Of a stretch of DNA of 64,000 nt, positions 8,241-16,911 are shown one piece after another. Position 1 is the first letter of the stretch; each line of letters opens with the position of its first letter. This DNA is from Arthrobacter sp. PM3 (GTDB lineage Bacteria > Actinomycetota > Actinomycetes > Actinomycetales > Micrococcaceae): the NCBI RefSeq assembly GCF_003352915.1, contig NZ_CP022314.1:2084231-2148230 (forward strand), written 5' to 3'. The notes under the pieces are model-generated. The model had not been told where the DNA came from, did no database searches, and saw only the letters and a program-made list of their open reading frames with translations. The position numbers were made by a program, and so were the translations under genes.

Positions 8241-8819
8241 TCAAATGACCGAGCCGTCCAAGTTTCGTTGTGCACGAGTCCAACGGGCGAACGTGGGTCC
8301 GGGGGGCCGGGGAACCGGCCCTGCTGCGGAGATCCCCGCGGCGGCCCTGCGCCGGCGCAGCTCCAGGGCCAGGCTCTCCTGACCGCGGGCCATCGCCCAG
8401 CGGTGGTTGGCGGCGAAGCCCGGCTTGAGCAGCCAGCTGAGCCGGCGCAGCAGCGGCTTGGCCGCACTGACCCGCCAGTCGTAGGTGATGACCGTTTCCG
8501 GCCCGTCCGGCTCAAAGGTCCAGCGGCCGGTGCCGTTGAGGTCCCCGGCCGCGGCAAGGGCGAAGCCGCTGCGGGTGACCGGCTCCGTGACCGTGAGTGT
8601 CCACCGCAGCGTGTAGGGCAGCCAGCCCTTCGTGTGGAGGGTGACGGGGCGGGGAATGCCGGGCCCCGGCTCCGGGCCGCCGGCCACCGGCTGGACACTG
8701 AGATAGACGGACGGCCACCACCGGGGCAAGGCAGTGGCGTCGCCCAGGACGGCGGCGACCTCCTCCGGCGTGCCCGCCACCCGCCAGACGGTCCGGAACT
8801 GGTAGTCAGTGCTGCCCAT
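8241..8819 (-). CDS. SRPBCC family (polyketide cyclase / START-like) protein
   Basis: The 192-residue product has the SRPBCC fold pattern: an N-terminal strand (YQFRTVWRVAGTPEEVAAVL), the helix-turn DATALPRWWPSVYLSVQPV, several strands with TGRWTFEPDGPETVITYDW, and a long C-terminal helix region from about residue 135 (LLRRLSWLLKPGFAANHRWA). Proteins of this fold bind hydrophobic ligands in a central cavity; the ligand here is unknown. It ends 75 bp from the small SH3-like gene and begins 13 bp after the LacI regulator gene on the same strand, so it may be read from the regulator's transcript. Confidence 0.8.
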   Translation of the reverse strand: MGSTDYQFRTVWRVAGTPEEVAAVLGDATALPRWWPSVYLSVQPVAGGPEPGPGIPRPVTLHTKGWLPYTLRWTLTVTEPVTRSGFALAAAGDLNGTGRWTFEPDGPETVITYDWRVSAAKPLLRRLSWLLKPGFAANHRWAMARGQESLALELRRRRAAAGISAAGPVPRPPGPTFARWTRAQRNLDGSVI

Positions 8820-8831
8820 CGGGGCCTCCTC

Positions 8832-9842
8832 TCAGCCCTGCGTTGATGCCCGCACAATGAGTTCGGGCGGAAACACCACCTGGGTAGGTTGAAATCCGTC
8901 CTCCGCGGCTGCCTCGCGGAGCAGCAGTTCCAATGCCGTGGAACCGATGAGGGCGCTGGGTTGCCGGATGGACGACAGCGGGACGACGGCGGCGGCCGCG
9001 AACTCGATGTCGTCGTACCCGATCAGGGCAATCTCCTGCGGCACCTTCACGCCGCCCAGGAGCATCAGGCCCTGCAGGACGCCGACGGCAAGGAGGTCGT
9101 TGGCGGCAAAGATCGCATCCGGGCGTTCGGCTTCCGGCCGGAACCGGATGGACTCGCCGGCCGCCCTGCCGGAGAGTACGGTCAGGGATTCGGTCGCGAT
9201 GACCTCGAGGGTTGCGCCCGCTACGGCGTCGATGGCCTTCCGTGCCCCGGACAAGCGGTCCGCTACCTGGCGGATGCTTTCCGGGCCGCCAACGAATGCG
9301 ATCCGTCGCCGGCCCAGCGACAACAGGTGGGCGACAGCCATCTCCCCGCCCGCTAGGTCGTCCACCGCCACCGAAGAGAAGCTCATGTTCTCGGTCTGGC
9401 GGTCTACGAGCACCGTGGGGATGCCCCTGCGCCGGAGTTGCTCCAGCCGGGGGATTACGTTGCCTACCGGCGAGAGGAGCACGCCGCGGACGCGCTGTTG
9501 CTCGAAGAGGTCCAGGTATGCGGATTCCCTGGCCGCGTCTTCATTGCTGTTGCCGACCAGCACCGTGAAATTTTCCGCCGCCGCGCGGTCTTCGGCGCCC
9601 CGGGCCAGATCCGTGAAGAAGGGGTTTGCGGAGTCCAGGACCACCAGTCCGATGCTGTGGCTCATGCCGGCGCGCAACTGACGCGCGGCGTCGTTGCGGA
9701 CGAAGCCGAGCTTGTCGATGGCGGATTGGACCCTTGCGGTGACTTCCACGGACACCTTTTCCGGCCGGTTCAGCACATTGGAGACCGTCCCCACTGAGAC
9801 ACCGGCCAGGGCCGCCACGTCCTTGACGCTCGCTGAAACCAT
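8832..9842 (-). CDS. LacI family transcriptional regulator, probable L-rhamnose operon repressor
   Basis: The 336-residue protein has a LacI helix-turn-helix at residues 6-27 (VKDVAALAGVSVGTVSNVLN), the hinge helix region with RPEKVS, and a periplasmic-binding-type sensor domain with GLVVLDSANPFF and IGYDDIEFAAA. The start ATG at 9842 has AGGAGC 8 bp upstream. The gene diverges from the L-rhamnose operon, and two palindromes of LacI type lie in the shared gap. From this position I infer that it represses the operon and is released by L-rhamnose or a phosphorylated intermediate. The inducer cannot be read from sequence. Confidence 0.9.
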   Translation of the reverse strand: MVSASVKDVAALAGVSVGTVSNVLNRPEKVSVEVTARVQSAIDKLGFVRNDAARQLRAGMSHSIGLVVLDSANPFFTDLARGAEDRAAAENFTVLVGNSNEDAARESAYLDLFEQQRVRGVLLSPVGNVIPRLEQLRRRGIPTVLVDRQTENMSFSSVAVDDLAGGEMAVAHLLSLGRRRIAFVGGPESIRQVADRLSGARKAIDAVAGATLEVIATESLTVLSGRAAGESIRFRPEAERPDAIFAANDLLAVGVLQGLMLLGGVKVPQEIALIGYDDIEFAAAAVVPLSSIRQPSALIGSTALELLLREAAAEDGFQPTQVVFPPELIVRASTQG

Positions 9843-9947
9843 TTCGTGTGCTCCTGAAGGTGGAGGTCGCAGCCCCTAGGGGCACGCGCCGCGTACGCAA
9901 AATACTCTCTTCAGGATACCCGTCAGGGCTCACTTTGAACCCTTTCA

Positions 9948-9961
9948 TTGAAACGAATCAA
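9948..9961. promoter_or_regulatory. Candidate LacI-type operator 1 of the rhamnose operon
   Basis: The 14-bp site TTGAAACGAATCAA is a near-palindrome (TTGA/TCAA outer arms) and shares its core TGAAACG with the second site at 10036-10049. It lies about 30 bp upstream of the predicted -35 box. Two such sites suggest cooperative or looping repression by the divergent LacI regulator. Confidence 0.6.
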
Positions 9962-9989
9962 AATGCGTGTCATGAATCCCAGACGACTG

Positions 9990-10018
9990 TTGACGTCAGA
10001 ATTTAGACGTCATATGAT
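9990..10018 (+). promoter_or_regulatory. Predicted sigma-70-type promoter of the rhamnose operon
   Basis: TTGACG at 9990-9995 is followed after exactly 17 bp by TATGAT at 10013-10018, a near-consensus housekeeping promoter. Transcription would start near 10025, about 60 bp before the first gene. Operator 2 lies just downstream of the predicted start, where a bound LacI protein would block transcription. The spacer holds a second GACGTC hexamer, which may be coincidental. Confidence 0.65.
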
Positions 10019-10035
10019 TCAAGCCACAGCTGGCT

Positions 10036-10049
10036 ATGAAACGATTCAT
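10036..10049. promoter_or_regulatory. Candidate LacI-type operator 2 of the rhamnose operon
   Basis: ATGAAACGATTCAT has perfect 5-bp arms (ATGAA/TTCAT) around a 4-bp centre, a typical LacI-family operator. It sits about 10-25 bp downstream of the predicted transcription start. The related site at 9948-9961 supports it. Confidence 0.65.
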
Positions 10050-10086
10050 TGCAGCGTTCACTGAGCCCCAAAGGTGCGGTTAATTT

Positions 10087-11631
10087 ATGCAGCAGACATT
10101 CAGTTCGCGATCCGGCCCCTCGGAGGGGGTGCCGGATCCGGTCCTCTCGCTCTCCCACGCAGCCAAGACCTTTGGCCCGGTGGTGGCATTGGCCGATGGA
10201 ACCATCCACATCGAGGCCGGTGAAATCCACGCGCTCGTCGGTGAGAACGGCGCCGGCAAGTCCACTCTGGTGAAAATCCTCGCAGGCCTGCACCACCCGG
10301 ATTCCGGTGACTTTCAGGTGGCCGGCCAAAGCGTCCAGTTCCGCAACGTTGCCGACAGCAAGGATGCCGGTATCTCCGTCATCTACCAGGAACCTACGCT
10401 TTTCCCGGACCTGAGCGTCGCGGAGAATATTTTCATCGGCCGCCAGCCCAAGGGCCGCTTCGGACTCATCAGCAAAGCGATCATGGTCAGGGAAGCGAGC
10501 AAGCTCTTCGAACGCCTCGGTGTCCCTATCGATCCCACCCGCATCGCCGAAGGGCTGTCCATCGCGGACCAGCAGATCATCGAAATCGCCAAAGCCATTT
10601 CGCTGGACGCCAAAGTCCTGGTGATGGACGAGCCAACGGCTGCCCTCAGCGGTGTCGAGGTTGACCGGCTGTTCGCCGTGGCACGGAGCCTTCGGGACCG
10701 GGGGACCGGCATTCTCTTCATTTCGCACCGGTTCGACGAGGTCTTTGACCTGTGCGACCGCATCACTGTCATGCGGGACGGCCGGTACATCTCTACCCAC
10801 CGGACGGCCGATGTCACGGTGGATCAGATCGTTCGCGAGATGGTCGGCCGCGACATCGGCGCCCTGTTCCCCAAGATGGCGGCCGAGATCGGCGATGTGG
10901 TCCTGAAAGTGGACGGTATCAGCCGTGCCGGAGTTTTCCGCGACATCAGTTTCGAGGTCCGTGCCGGGGAAATCGTTGCCCTGGCCGGGCTCGTGGGCGC
11001 CGGCCGCACCGAGGTGGCCCGCGCCGTGTTCGGTATCGATCCCTACGATTCCGGCGCCATCAGCTTCGAAGGTCACCGCCTCAAGTCCCGGGACCCACAC
11101 GCTGCGATCAGCGCAGGCATGGGCTTTGTGCCGGAGGACCGCCGCAAGCAGGGCCTTGTGATGGATCTGTCCGTCGCGCGCAACGTCACGCTCACACTGC
11201 GCAACAAGTACACGACAGCCGGACTGATCAACGGTGCCGCCGAACGGCGCGCCGCCCAGGAGTGGAGTAAACGGCTACAGGTCAAGACCGGCTCACAGGA
11301 GCACGCCGTCTCGACGCTCTCCGGCGGCAACCAGCAGAAAGTGGTGCTCGCAAAGTGGCTGGCCACGGACCCGCGGCTGCTGATCATCGATGAACCAACC
11401 CGCGGTATCGATGTCGGCACGAAGAGCGAGGTCCATCGTCTCATTTCGGATCTCGCCGGTCGCGGGATCGCGATCCTCATGATCTCCTCCGAACTGCCCG
11501 AGGTCCTCGGCATGGCGGACCGGGTTCTGGTCATGCGGGAAGGCCGGATCACCGCAGAACTCGACCGCGCCGGTGCAAATCCCGAATCGGTCATGCACGC
11601 CGCAACGTCATCCGGAGGAGGAACCCTGTGA
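10087..11631 (+). CDS. rhaT: Sugar ABC transporter ATP-binding protein (rhamnose import)
   Basis: The 514-residue protein holds two ABC ATPase domains, as in the RbsA/RhaT/XylG class. Domain 1 has Walker A GENGAGKST near residue 55 and VMDEPTAALSG near 180. Domain 2 has the typical degenerate Walker A (LVGAGRTEVAR, near 300), signature LSGGNQQKVVLAKWL near 415 and LLIIDEPTRGID near 435. It would energise uptake of a monosaccharide at the membrane. The gene is first in the operon and its end overlaps the permease start by 4 bp (GTGA). The symbol follows the Rhizobium rhamnose transporter naming and rests on operon context. Confidence 0.9.
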   Translation: MQQTFSSRSGPSEGVPDPVLSLSHAAKTFGPVVALADGTIHIEAGEIHALVGENGAGKSTLVKILAGLHHPDSGDFQVAGQSVQFRNVADSKDAGISVIYQEPTLFPDLSVAENIFIGRQPKGRFGLISKAIMVREASKLFERLGVPIDPTRIAEGLSIADQQIIEIAKAISLDAKVLVMDEPTAALSGVEVDRLFAVARSLRDRGTGILFISHRFDEVFDLCDRITVMRDGRYISTHRTADVTVDQIVREMVGRDIGALFPKMAAEIGDVVLKVDGISRAGVFRDISFEVRAGEIVALAGLVGAGRTEVARAVFGIDPYDSGAISFEGHRLKSRDPHAAISAGMGFVPEDRRKQGLVMDLSVARNVTLTLRNKYTTAGLINGAAERRAAQEWSKRLQVKTGSQEHAVSTLSGGNQQKVVLAKWLATDPRLLIIDEPTRGIDVGTKSEVHRLISDLAGRGIAILMISSELPEVLGMADRVLVMREGRITAELDRAGANPESVMHAATSSGGGTL

Positions 11632-12674
11632 GCTCAGCTCTGGACCAGAAGAACGCGCCGACGCCGGCACCCGCGGCGGGCCCAGGGAACGCGGTCGCCT
11701 CGCTGATGCGGATGCGCGAGCTCCCTGTGCTGATCGCACTGGTACTGCTGGTGCTCGTCACGTACCTGATCAATCCGCTGTTCCTTACGCCCCAGGGCGT
11801 GAAGGATCTGCTGCTCAACGCCACTATCATCATGATTCTGGCGGTAGGGCAGACCCTGCTGATCATCACCCGGAACATCGACCTCTCCGTCGGCTCCATG
11901 CTGGGGTTGGTCGCTTTCGGAACCGGCTCCATCTTCTCGGCCGCACCCGATGTGCCAATCATGGCGGTCTTTGCGATCGGCATGGCGTTCGGGGCGCTGC
12001 TGGGCGCCTTCAACGGCATCCTGGTCACCGCTGCCAAGGTTCCCGCGCTGGTCATCACTCTCGGGACGCTCTACGTCTTCCGGGGCCTGAACAACGCTTG
12101 GGCCGGCGGCAAGCAATTCTTCGCCGGCGACCGCCCGGACGAGTTCGGTGCCCTCTCGGTGAACACCGTGCTGGGGTTCCCCGTCATTACGCTACTGGCC
12201 ATCGTTGTCGTAACGGTCGTAGCTGTCTACATGTCCGGCACCCGCCCGGGCCGTGACCTGTACGCCATCGGCTCGGACCCGGACGCGGCCACGGCATTTG
12301 GCATCAAGGTCTCCAAACGCGTATTCCTGGCCTTCCTGGCCAACGGGGCGCTCGCAGGTCTGGCCGGCGTCCTCTATGCCAGCCGCTTCAACTCGGTTGG
12401 CGCCACCACAGGCACCGGCATGGAACTGACCGTGGTTGCGGCCGCCGTTGTCGGTGGCGTGGCCATCTTCGGAGGCAGCGGATCGGTGACCGGGGCGGCG
12501 CTCGGCGCCGTGCTTCTGACCACCATCACCAGCTCCCTGACCGCACTGCGGGTGGACAAATTCTGGCAGCAGGCGATCGTAGGTGTATTGATCCTCACGG
12601 CCATCATCATCGACCGCGTGGCCAGCCTGCGCACAGCCAAGAAACTGCGGATTAGCGAGGCTCGCAATGTCTGA
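11628..12674 (+). CDS. rhaP: Sugar ABC transporter permease (rhamnose import)
   Basis: The 348-residue membrane protein is a RbsC/XylH-type permease with eight to ten hydrophobic segments (for example LIALVLLVLVTYLINPLF, ITLLAIVVVTVVAVYM) and the family stretch NIDLSVGSMLGLVAFG. It starts with GTG overlapping the ATPase stop and ends with an 8-bp overlap with the next permease. It should form a heterodimeric channel with the following gene product. Confidence 0.9.
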   Translation: MSSALDQKNAPTPAPAAGPGNAVASLMRMRELPVLIALVLLVLVTYLINPLFLTPQGVKDLLLNATIIMILAVGQTLLIITRNIDLSVGSMLGLVAFGTGSIFSAAPDVPIMAVFAIGMAFGALLGAFNGILVTAAKVPALVITLGTLYVFRGLNNAWAGGKQFFAGDRPDEFGALSVNTVLGFPVITLLAIVVVTVVAVYMSGTRPGRDLYAIGSDPDAATAFGIKVSKRVFLAFLANGALAGLAGVLYASRFNSVGATTGTGMELTVVAAAVVGGVAIFGGSGSVTGAALGAVLLTTITSSLTALRVDKFWQQAIVGVLILTAIIIDRVASLRTAKKLRISEARNV

Positions 12675-13749
12675 AACCACCTCCACCACCAGCACGGCGC
12701 CAGCCCCCGTGGCTGACAGCACCAAGCCGCTGGCCAGCGAACCGAAGGGCCGGACCGGAGCGGCACGGATCCTCACCGGCCGTGACGCCATGACTATCTA
12801 CGCACTGGTTGCCTTTCTGATCTACGCAGCCATCGCGATCCCGCGCTTCGCCTCCCCGGTCACCACCGGGTTCCTGCTCCTGGACGTGATCCCGGTCCTG
12901 TTGATCGCCATGCCGATGACGCTGATCATCATCACGGGCGAAATTGACTTGTCCGTAGCCAGCACCGCCGGCCTGACCAGTGCATTGATGGGCGTTCTTT
13001 GGGCCGGCGGGATGGACATCTGGCTGGTCCTGGCAATCAGCCTGCTGGCGGGAATTGCCGCCGGCATGTTCAACGGCGTCCTGATCGCAGTCTTGGGCCT
13101 GCCCTCCCTGGCAGTGACCATCGGCACCCTGGCGTTGTTCCGCGGCCTGGCTCTGGTCATCATCGGCGACAACGCCGTGGCCAACTTCCCGAAGGCGCTG
13201 ACCGCCTTCTTCACCTCCAAAATCGGCGGAACCGGCATCCCCACGGTGATGATCGGCGTCGTCGTGGTCGTGGTTTTCTTCGGTGTGCTGCTGCACTTCA
13301 CACCGTTCGGGCGGGGGCTCTATGCGATGGGGTACAGCAAGGAAGCAGCCTCCTTCGTGGGCATCAACGTGGCCCGCAGCAAGTTCTGGCTGTACGTCGG
13401 ATCCGGTACCGTCTCGGCGCTCGCAGGCATCTACTGGACGTTGCGCTACACGAGCGCCAGGAGTGACAACGCCTCCGGCCTGGAACTGGCCGTCATCGCC
13501 GCTGTCTTGTTGGGCGGCGTGTCGATCTTCGGCGGGAAAGGCTCCATTCCTGGGGTCATTGCCGGCGTCCTGCTGATCGGCACGCTGAACTATGCCCTTC
13601 GCCTGGCCCGGGTGTCCGACGTCGTCCTCATCACGGTGACCGGTCTGCTGCTGATCGTCTCCGTGGTGGCGCCGAGTATCGGCGCCGCCATCAGACAGTG
13701 GCGCCACACCCGGCGCGTCCGCCGAAGTTTCACCCGCAAGACCACCTGA
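12667..13749 (+). CDS. rhaQ: Sugar ABC transporter permease (rhamnose import)
   Basis: The 360-residue protein is a second RbsC-type permease, with a Ser/Thr-rich cytoplasmic N-terminus, the conserved ITGEIDLSVASTAGLTSAL and about eight membrane segments. A basic tail (RQWRHTRRVRRSF) follows. It overlaps the upstream permease by 8 bp, and 79 bp separate it from the binding protein. The two permeases and the two-domain ATPase make a complete inner-membrane unit. Confidence 0.9.
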   Translation: MSETTSTTSTAPAPVADSTKPLASEPKGRTGAARILTGRDAMTIYALVAFLIYAAIAIPRFASPVTTGFLLLDVIPVLLIAMPMTLIIITGEIDLSVASTAGLTSALMGVLWAGGMDIWLVLAISLLAGIAAGMFNGVLIAVLGLPSLAVTIGTLALFRGLALVIIGDNAVANFPKALTAFFTSKIGGTGIPTVMIGVVVVVVFFGVLLHFTPFGRGLYAMGYSKEAASFVGINVARSKFWLYVGSGTVSALAGIYWTLRYTSARSDNASGLELAVIAAVLLGGVSIFGGKGSIPGVIAGVLLIGTLNYALRLARVSDVVLITVTGLLLIVSVVAPSIGAAIRQWRHTRRVRRSFTRKTT

Positions 13750-13828
13750 ATCTGCTCACCAGCACCACCCCAAACCGTGCCCGCCTGGGACCGGCTGTAC
13801 CGACCGCACGAACGAAAAGGGAAGAACA

Positions 13829-14896
13829 ATGATGTTGAACCGCAAGAACAAAGGCCGGACCGGCCGACTCGGGAGCATGGTGGCCATCACCGCCGTGGCC
13901 GCACTGGCACTGACAGCCTGCAACAGCGGCTCTGCATCCTCCAATGGCACCAGCAGCCCCTCGGCAGGGGGCGGGGACCAAAAGATCACTTTCATCCCGA
14001 AGCAGCTGAACAACCCGTACACGGATGTCGTCTTGGGCGGCGGCAAGAAGGGCGCCACGGAGGCAGGATTCGCGTCCTCCCAGGTGGTCGGACCGCTGGA
14101 AGCTTCCGCCTCCAGCCAGGTTTCCTTCATCAACGCCGAAACGCAGGCCGGCACCAACGTCATCGTGATTGCCGCCAATGACCCCGACGCCGTCTGCACG
14201 GCCCTCGGCGAGGCCCGGTCCGCCGGAGCCAAGATTGTCGCGTTCGATTCCGACACCAACCCTGACTGCCGCGACGTCTTCATCAGCCAGGTCGTCGCCA
14301 AGGACGTCGCCCTGATCCAGACCAAGCTGATCTCCGAGCAGATCGGGGGCAGCGGCGAGATCGCGATCCTGTCCGCCACCGCCAATGCCACCAACCAGAA
14401 CGAGTGGATCAAATACATGGAGGAGGAGCTCGCCTCCAACCCCGCATACAAGGACATCAAGCTGGTCGCCAAGGTCTACGGCGATGACAACGACACCAAG
14501 TCCTTCCAGGAAGCTCAGGGACTCATGCAGGCCCACCCGAACCTGAAGGGCATCATTTCCCCGACCACCGTAGGCATCGCAGCCACCGCCCGTTATCTCT
14601 CAACTTCGGCCTACAAGGGCAAGGTTGCCCTGACCGGGCTGGGACTGCCGAATGAAATGCGCCCCTTCGTGAAGGACGGAACCGTCAAGGAGTTCGCCCT
14701 CTGGGATCCGGCACAGCTCGGCTACGTTGCGGCATTCGCCGGCAAAGCCCTCCAGGAAGGCAAGATCAGCGGCGCCGAAGGGGACACCTTCACCGCCGGC
14801 GAGCTTGGCGAACGCAAGATCGAAAAGGGAGGTCTCGTGATCGTCGGGCCGCCGACCGTCTTCAACGCCGAGAACATCGACAAGTACAACTTCTGA
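13829..14896 (+). CDS. rhaS: Rhamnose ABC transporter substrate-binding lipoprotein
   Basis: The 355-residue protein begins with a lipoprotein signal peptide (basic start, AITAVAALALTAC with Cys near residue 31), so it is membrane-anchored outside the cell. The rest matches the type 1 periplasmic-binding fold: KITFIPKQLNNPYTDVVLGG, IVAFDSDTNPDCRDVF, GLGLPNEMRPFVKDG. The family is that of RhaS, which captures L-rhamnose for the ABC importer. GGGAAG lies before the start. A GC-rich hairpin directly after the gene probably stabilises or partly terminates the upstream message. Confidence 0.9.
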   Translation: MMLNRKNKGRTGRLGSMVAITAVAALALTACNSGSASSNGTSSPSAGGGDQKITFIPKQLNNPYTDVVLGGGKKGATEAGFASSQVVGPLEASASSQVSFINAETQAGTNVIVIAANDPDAVCTALGEARSAGAKIVAFDSDTNPDCRDVFISQVVAKDVALIQTKLISEQIGGSGEIAILSATANATNQNEWIKYMEEELASNPAYKDIKLVAKVYGDDNDTKSFQEAQGLMQAHPNLKGIISPTTVGIAATARYLSTSAYKGKVALTGLGLPNEMRPFVKDGTVKEFALWDPAQLGYVAAFAGKALQEGKISGAEGDTFTAGELGERKIEKGGLVIVGPPTVFNAENIDKYNF

Positions 14897-14918
14897 TCCG
14901 TTTCTGACCCTCCGAGCG

Positions 14919-14946
14919 GCCGGGCGGGCCCGACAGCCCGCCCGGC
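14919..14946 (+). terminator. GC-rich hairpin after rhaS
   Basis: An 11-bp perfect stem (GCCGGGCGGGC / GCCCGCCCGGC) with a 6-base loop lies between the binding-protein gene and the isomerase gene. No T-run follows, so it is more likely a processing or partial-attenuation element that raises binding-protein message over the distal genes than a full terminator. Confidence 0.5.
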
Positions 14947-15082
14947 ACCTCGACTCATCACTGCACTTCTCTCCACTCCACCGGTGCCACAGCACCGGGA
15001 CCACGGCGCCTGCTCCACAGCCGTGCCCGGAAACCACATTCCGGAGCCCCGATTCCCTTTTCCCTGCCGGAAGGCCCCTCAC

Positions 15083-16531
15083 ATGAACCAGAAACAACCG
15101 GCAGACCGGCTGCTGCAACCGCATCGGCGCCGCCCCACCCGCATCGGGCTGGTCTCCGGCGGGCTCGGCGCGTACTGGCCGCAGTTCCCGGACTTGCTGC
15201 CTCAGCTGCAGGACTCCGTGCGCTACGTCACCGGCCGCTTCCAGCGGCTCGACGCCGAAGTCATCGACACCGGCTTCATCTCTGATGCCCAGGAAGCCGC
15301 GCACGCCGGCGAAAAGCTGCGCGTCGCCGACTGCGACCTCATCGTCATTTTCCTCACCACGTACCTGACGTCCTCCATGGTCCTGCCGATCGCCCAGCGC
15401 GCGAAGACCCCGGTCCTGGTGATCGACCTGCAGCCGACCGAAGCGATGGACCACGCCAACTTTGACACCGGTAAATGGCTGGCCTACTGCGGCCAGTGCC
15501 CGGTGCCGGAGGTCGCCAACGTCTTCCGCCGGGCCGGGATCGACTTCCGCTCCGTCTCCGGGCACCTCAAACAGGAGTCCGCTTGGGAGCGCATCACCGC
15601 GTGGGTCCATGCCGCCGGCGTCCGCGCCCGGCTCCGCAATGGCCGGCACGGGCTCATGGGCCATCTTTATCCCGGCATGCTGGATGTCGCCACGGACCTC
15701 ACCACCGTATCCACCACCTTCGGCTCCCACGTGGAGGTGCTCGAATTCGATGACCTCCGCGAACGGGTCAACGCCGTGACGGAGGCGGAGGTCGCGGAAC
15801 GGCTGGAGCTTGCCCGCGAACTTTTCGTTGTGGACGGCTCCGTGAACGACGACGACTTTGCGTGGGGCGCGAAGGTATCGGTGGGCCTGGACCGCCTCGT
15901 GCAGGACTTCGACCTCGACTCCGTGGCCTACTACCACCGCGGACTGGCCGGTGAACAGCACGAACGACTGGGCGCCGGGATGATCCTGGGCTCCTCCATC
16001 CTGACGGCACGGGGCATCCCGATGGCCGGCGAATTCGAGCTACGGACCTCCATCGCCATGCTGGCCGCCCAGGCGATCGGCGCCGGGGGATCCTTCACCG
16101 AAATCCAGGCCCTGAACTTCCTCGACAACGTGGTCGAAATGGGACACGATGGTCCCGCACACCTGGCCGTATCCGCCCAGGACCCGCTGCTGCGCGGACT
16201 CGGCGTCTACCACGGCAAGCGCGGCTGGGGCGTCTCGGTCGAATTCGATGTGCGCCACGGACCGGTCACCACCTTCGGCCTCGGCCAGGACCCGGACGGA
16301 AGCTACGTCTTCGTCACGTCCGAGGGGGCAGTGGTTCCCGGCCCCCTCCTGCAGATCGGCAATACGACGTCCCGGGTGGACTTCGGCGGGGACCCAGGGC
16401 TCTGGGTGGACCAGTGGAGCCAGACCGGAATCGGCCACCACTGGGCTCTCTGCGTGGGACACCGGGCTGCCGACATCAAGGCCGCCGCATCGCTGCTGGG
16501 TATCGAACACCGCCACGTGGTGCTCTCATGA
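15083..16531 (+). CDS. L-fucose/L-arabinose isomerase family protein inside the rhamnose operon
   Basis: The 482-residue protein belongs to the superfamily that includes L-arabinose isomerase AraA and L-fucose isomerase FucI: an N-terminal Rossmann-like part (IGLVSGGLGAYWPQFPDLLPQL, LIVIFLTTYLTSS) and a C-terminal part with GAGGSFTEIQALNF and GHDGPAHLAVS, which should contribute the metal-binding Glu and His residues. These enzymes interconvert aldoses and ketoses. The operon also has a true L-rhamnose isomerase, so this gene's substrate is unclear: a second aldose such as L-fucose or L-lyxose, or an alternative rhamnose step. GGAAGG lies before the ATG at 15083. Its end overlaps rhaM by 4 bp. 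Confidence 0.8.
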   Translation: MNQKQPADRLLQPHRRRPTRIGLVSGGLGAYWPQFPDLLPQLQDSVRYVTGRFQRLDAEVIDTGFISDAQEAAHAGEKLRVADCDLIVIFLTTYLTSSMVLPIAQRAKTPVLVIDLQPTEAMDHANFDTGKWLAYCGQCPVPEVANVFRRAGIDFRSVSGHLKQESAWERITAWVHAAGVRARLRNGRHGLMGHLYPGMLDVATDLTTVSTTFGSHVEVLEFDDLRERVNAVTEAEVAERLELARELFVVDGSVNDDDFAWGAKVSVGLDRLVQDFDLDSVAYYHRGLAGEQHERLGAGMILGSSILTARGIPMAGEFELRTSIAMLAAQAIGAGGSFTEIQALNFLDNVVEMGHDGPAHLAVSAQDPLLRGLGVYHGKRGWGVSVEFDVRHGPVTTFGLGQDPDGSYVFVTSEGAVVPGPLLQIGNTTSRVDFGGDPGLWVDQWSQTGIGHHWALCVGHRAADIKAAASLLGIEHRHVVLS

Positions 16532-16911
16532 CCACGCAACGCGTCTGCTTCCAGTTACAGGTCAAACCCGCCCTGATCGGGGAATACACCCGCCGGCACG
16601 CCGCCGTCTGGCCCGAGATGCTTCGGGCTCTCAAGGCCTCCGGCTGGGACAACTACTCACTCTTCCTCCGGCCCGACGGGCTCCTGATCGGCTACTTCGA
16701 AACGCAAAGCCTGACCGGTGCCCAGGCCCGGATGGCAGCCACGGACGTCAATGCCCGCTGGCAGGCCGACATGGCCGGTTTCTTCGAGGATCTCGCCGGC
16801 GCACCGGACCAGGGCTTCGTCCAGCTCACCGAAATCTTCAATCTCGAGGACCAGTTGTCCGCGGCCAACGCCCCCGGGGACAACCATCAACCGCAAAAGG
16901 AACAATCATGA
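16528..16911 (+). CDS. rhaM: L-rhamnose mutarotase
   Basis: The 127-residue protein has the RhaM/RhaU pattern: CFQLQVKPALIGEYTRRHAAVWPEML near the start (the catalytic His is in RRHA), WDNYSLFL, LIGYFET and ARWQADMAGFF. RhaM interconverts alpha and beta anomers of L-rhamnose so that the isomerase receives its preferred form. The family is usually about 105 residues; the extra tail here is polar. The ATG overlaps the upstream stop (ATGA) and its own stop overlaps the rhaI start, so the three genes are translationally coupled. Confidence 0.92.
   Translation: MTTQRVCFQLQVKPALIGEYTRRHAAVWPEMLRALKASGWDNYSLFLRPDGLLIGYFETQSLTGAQARMAATDVNARWQADMAGFFEDLAGAPDQGFVQLTEIFNLEDQLSAANAPGDNHQPQKEQS

Noticed and set aside
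14600..15961. Long minus-strand frame opposite the binding-protein and isomerase genes
   Set aside because: Antisense frame with unusual composition; the plus-strand genes are clear family members with good ribosome binding sites.
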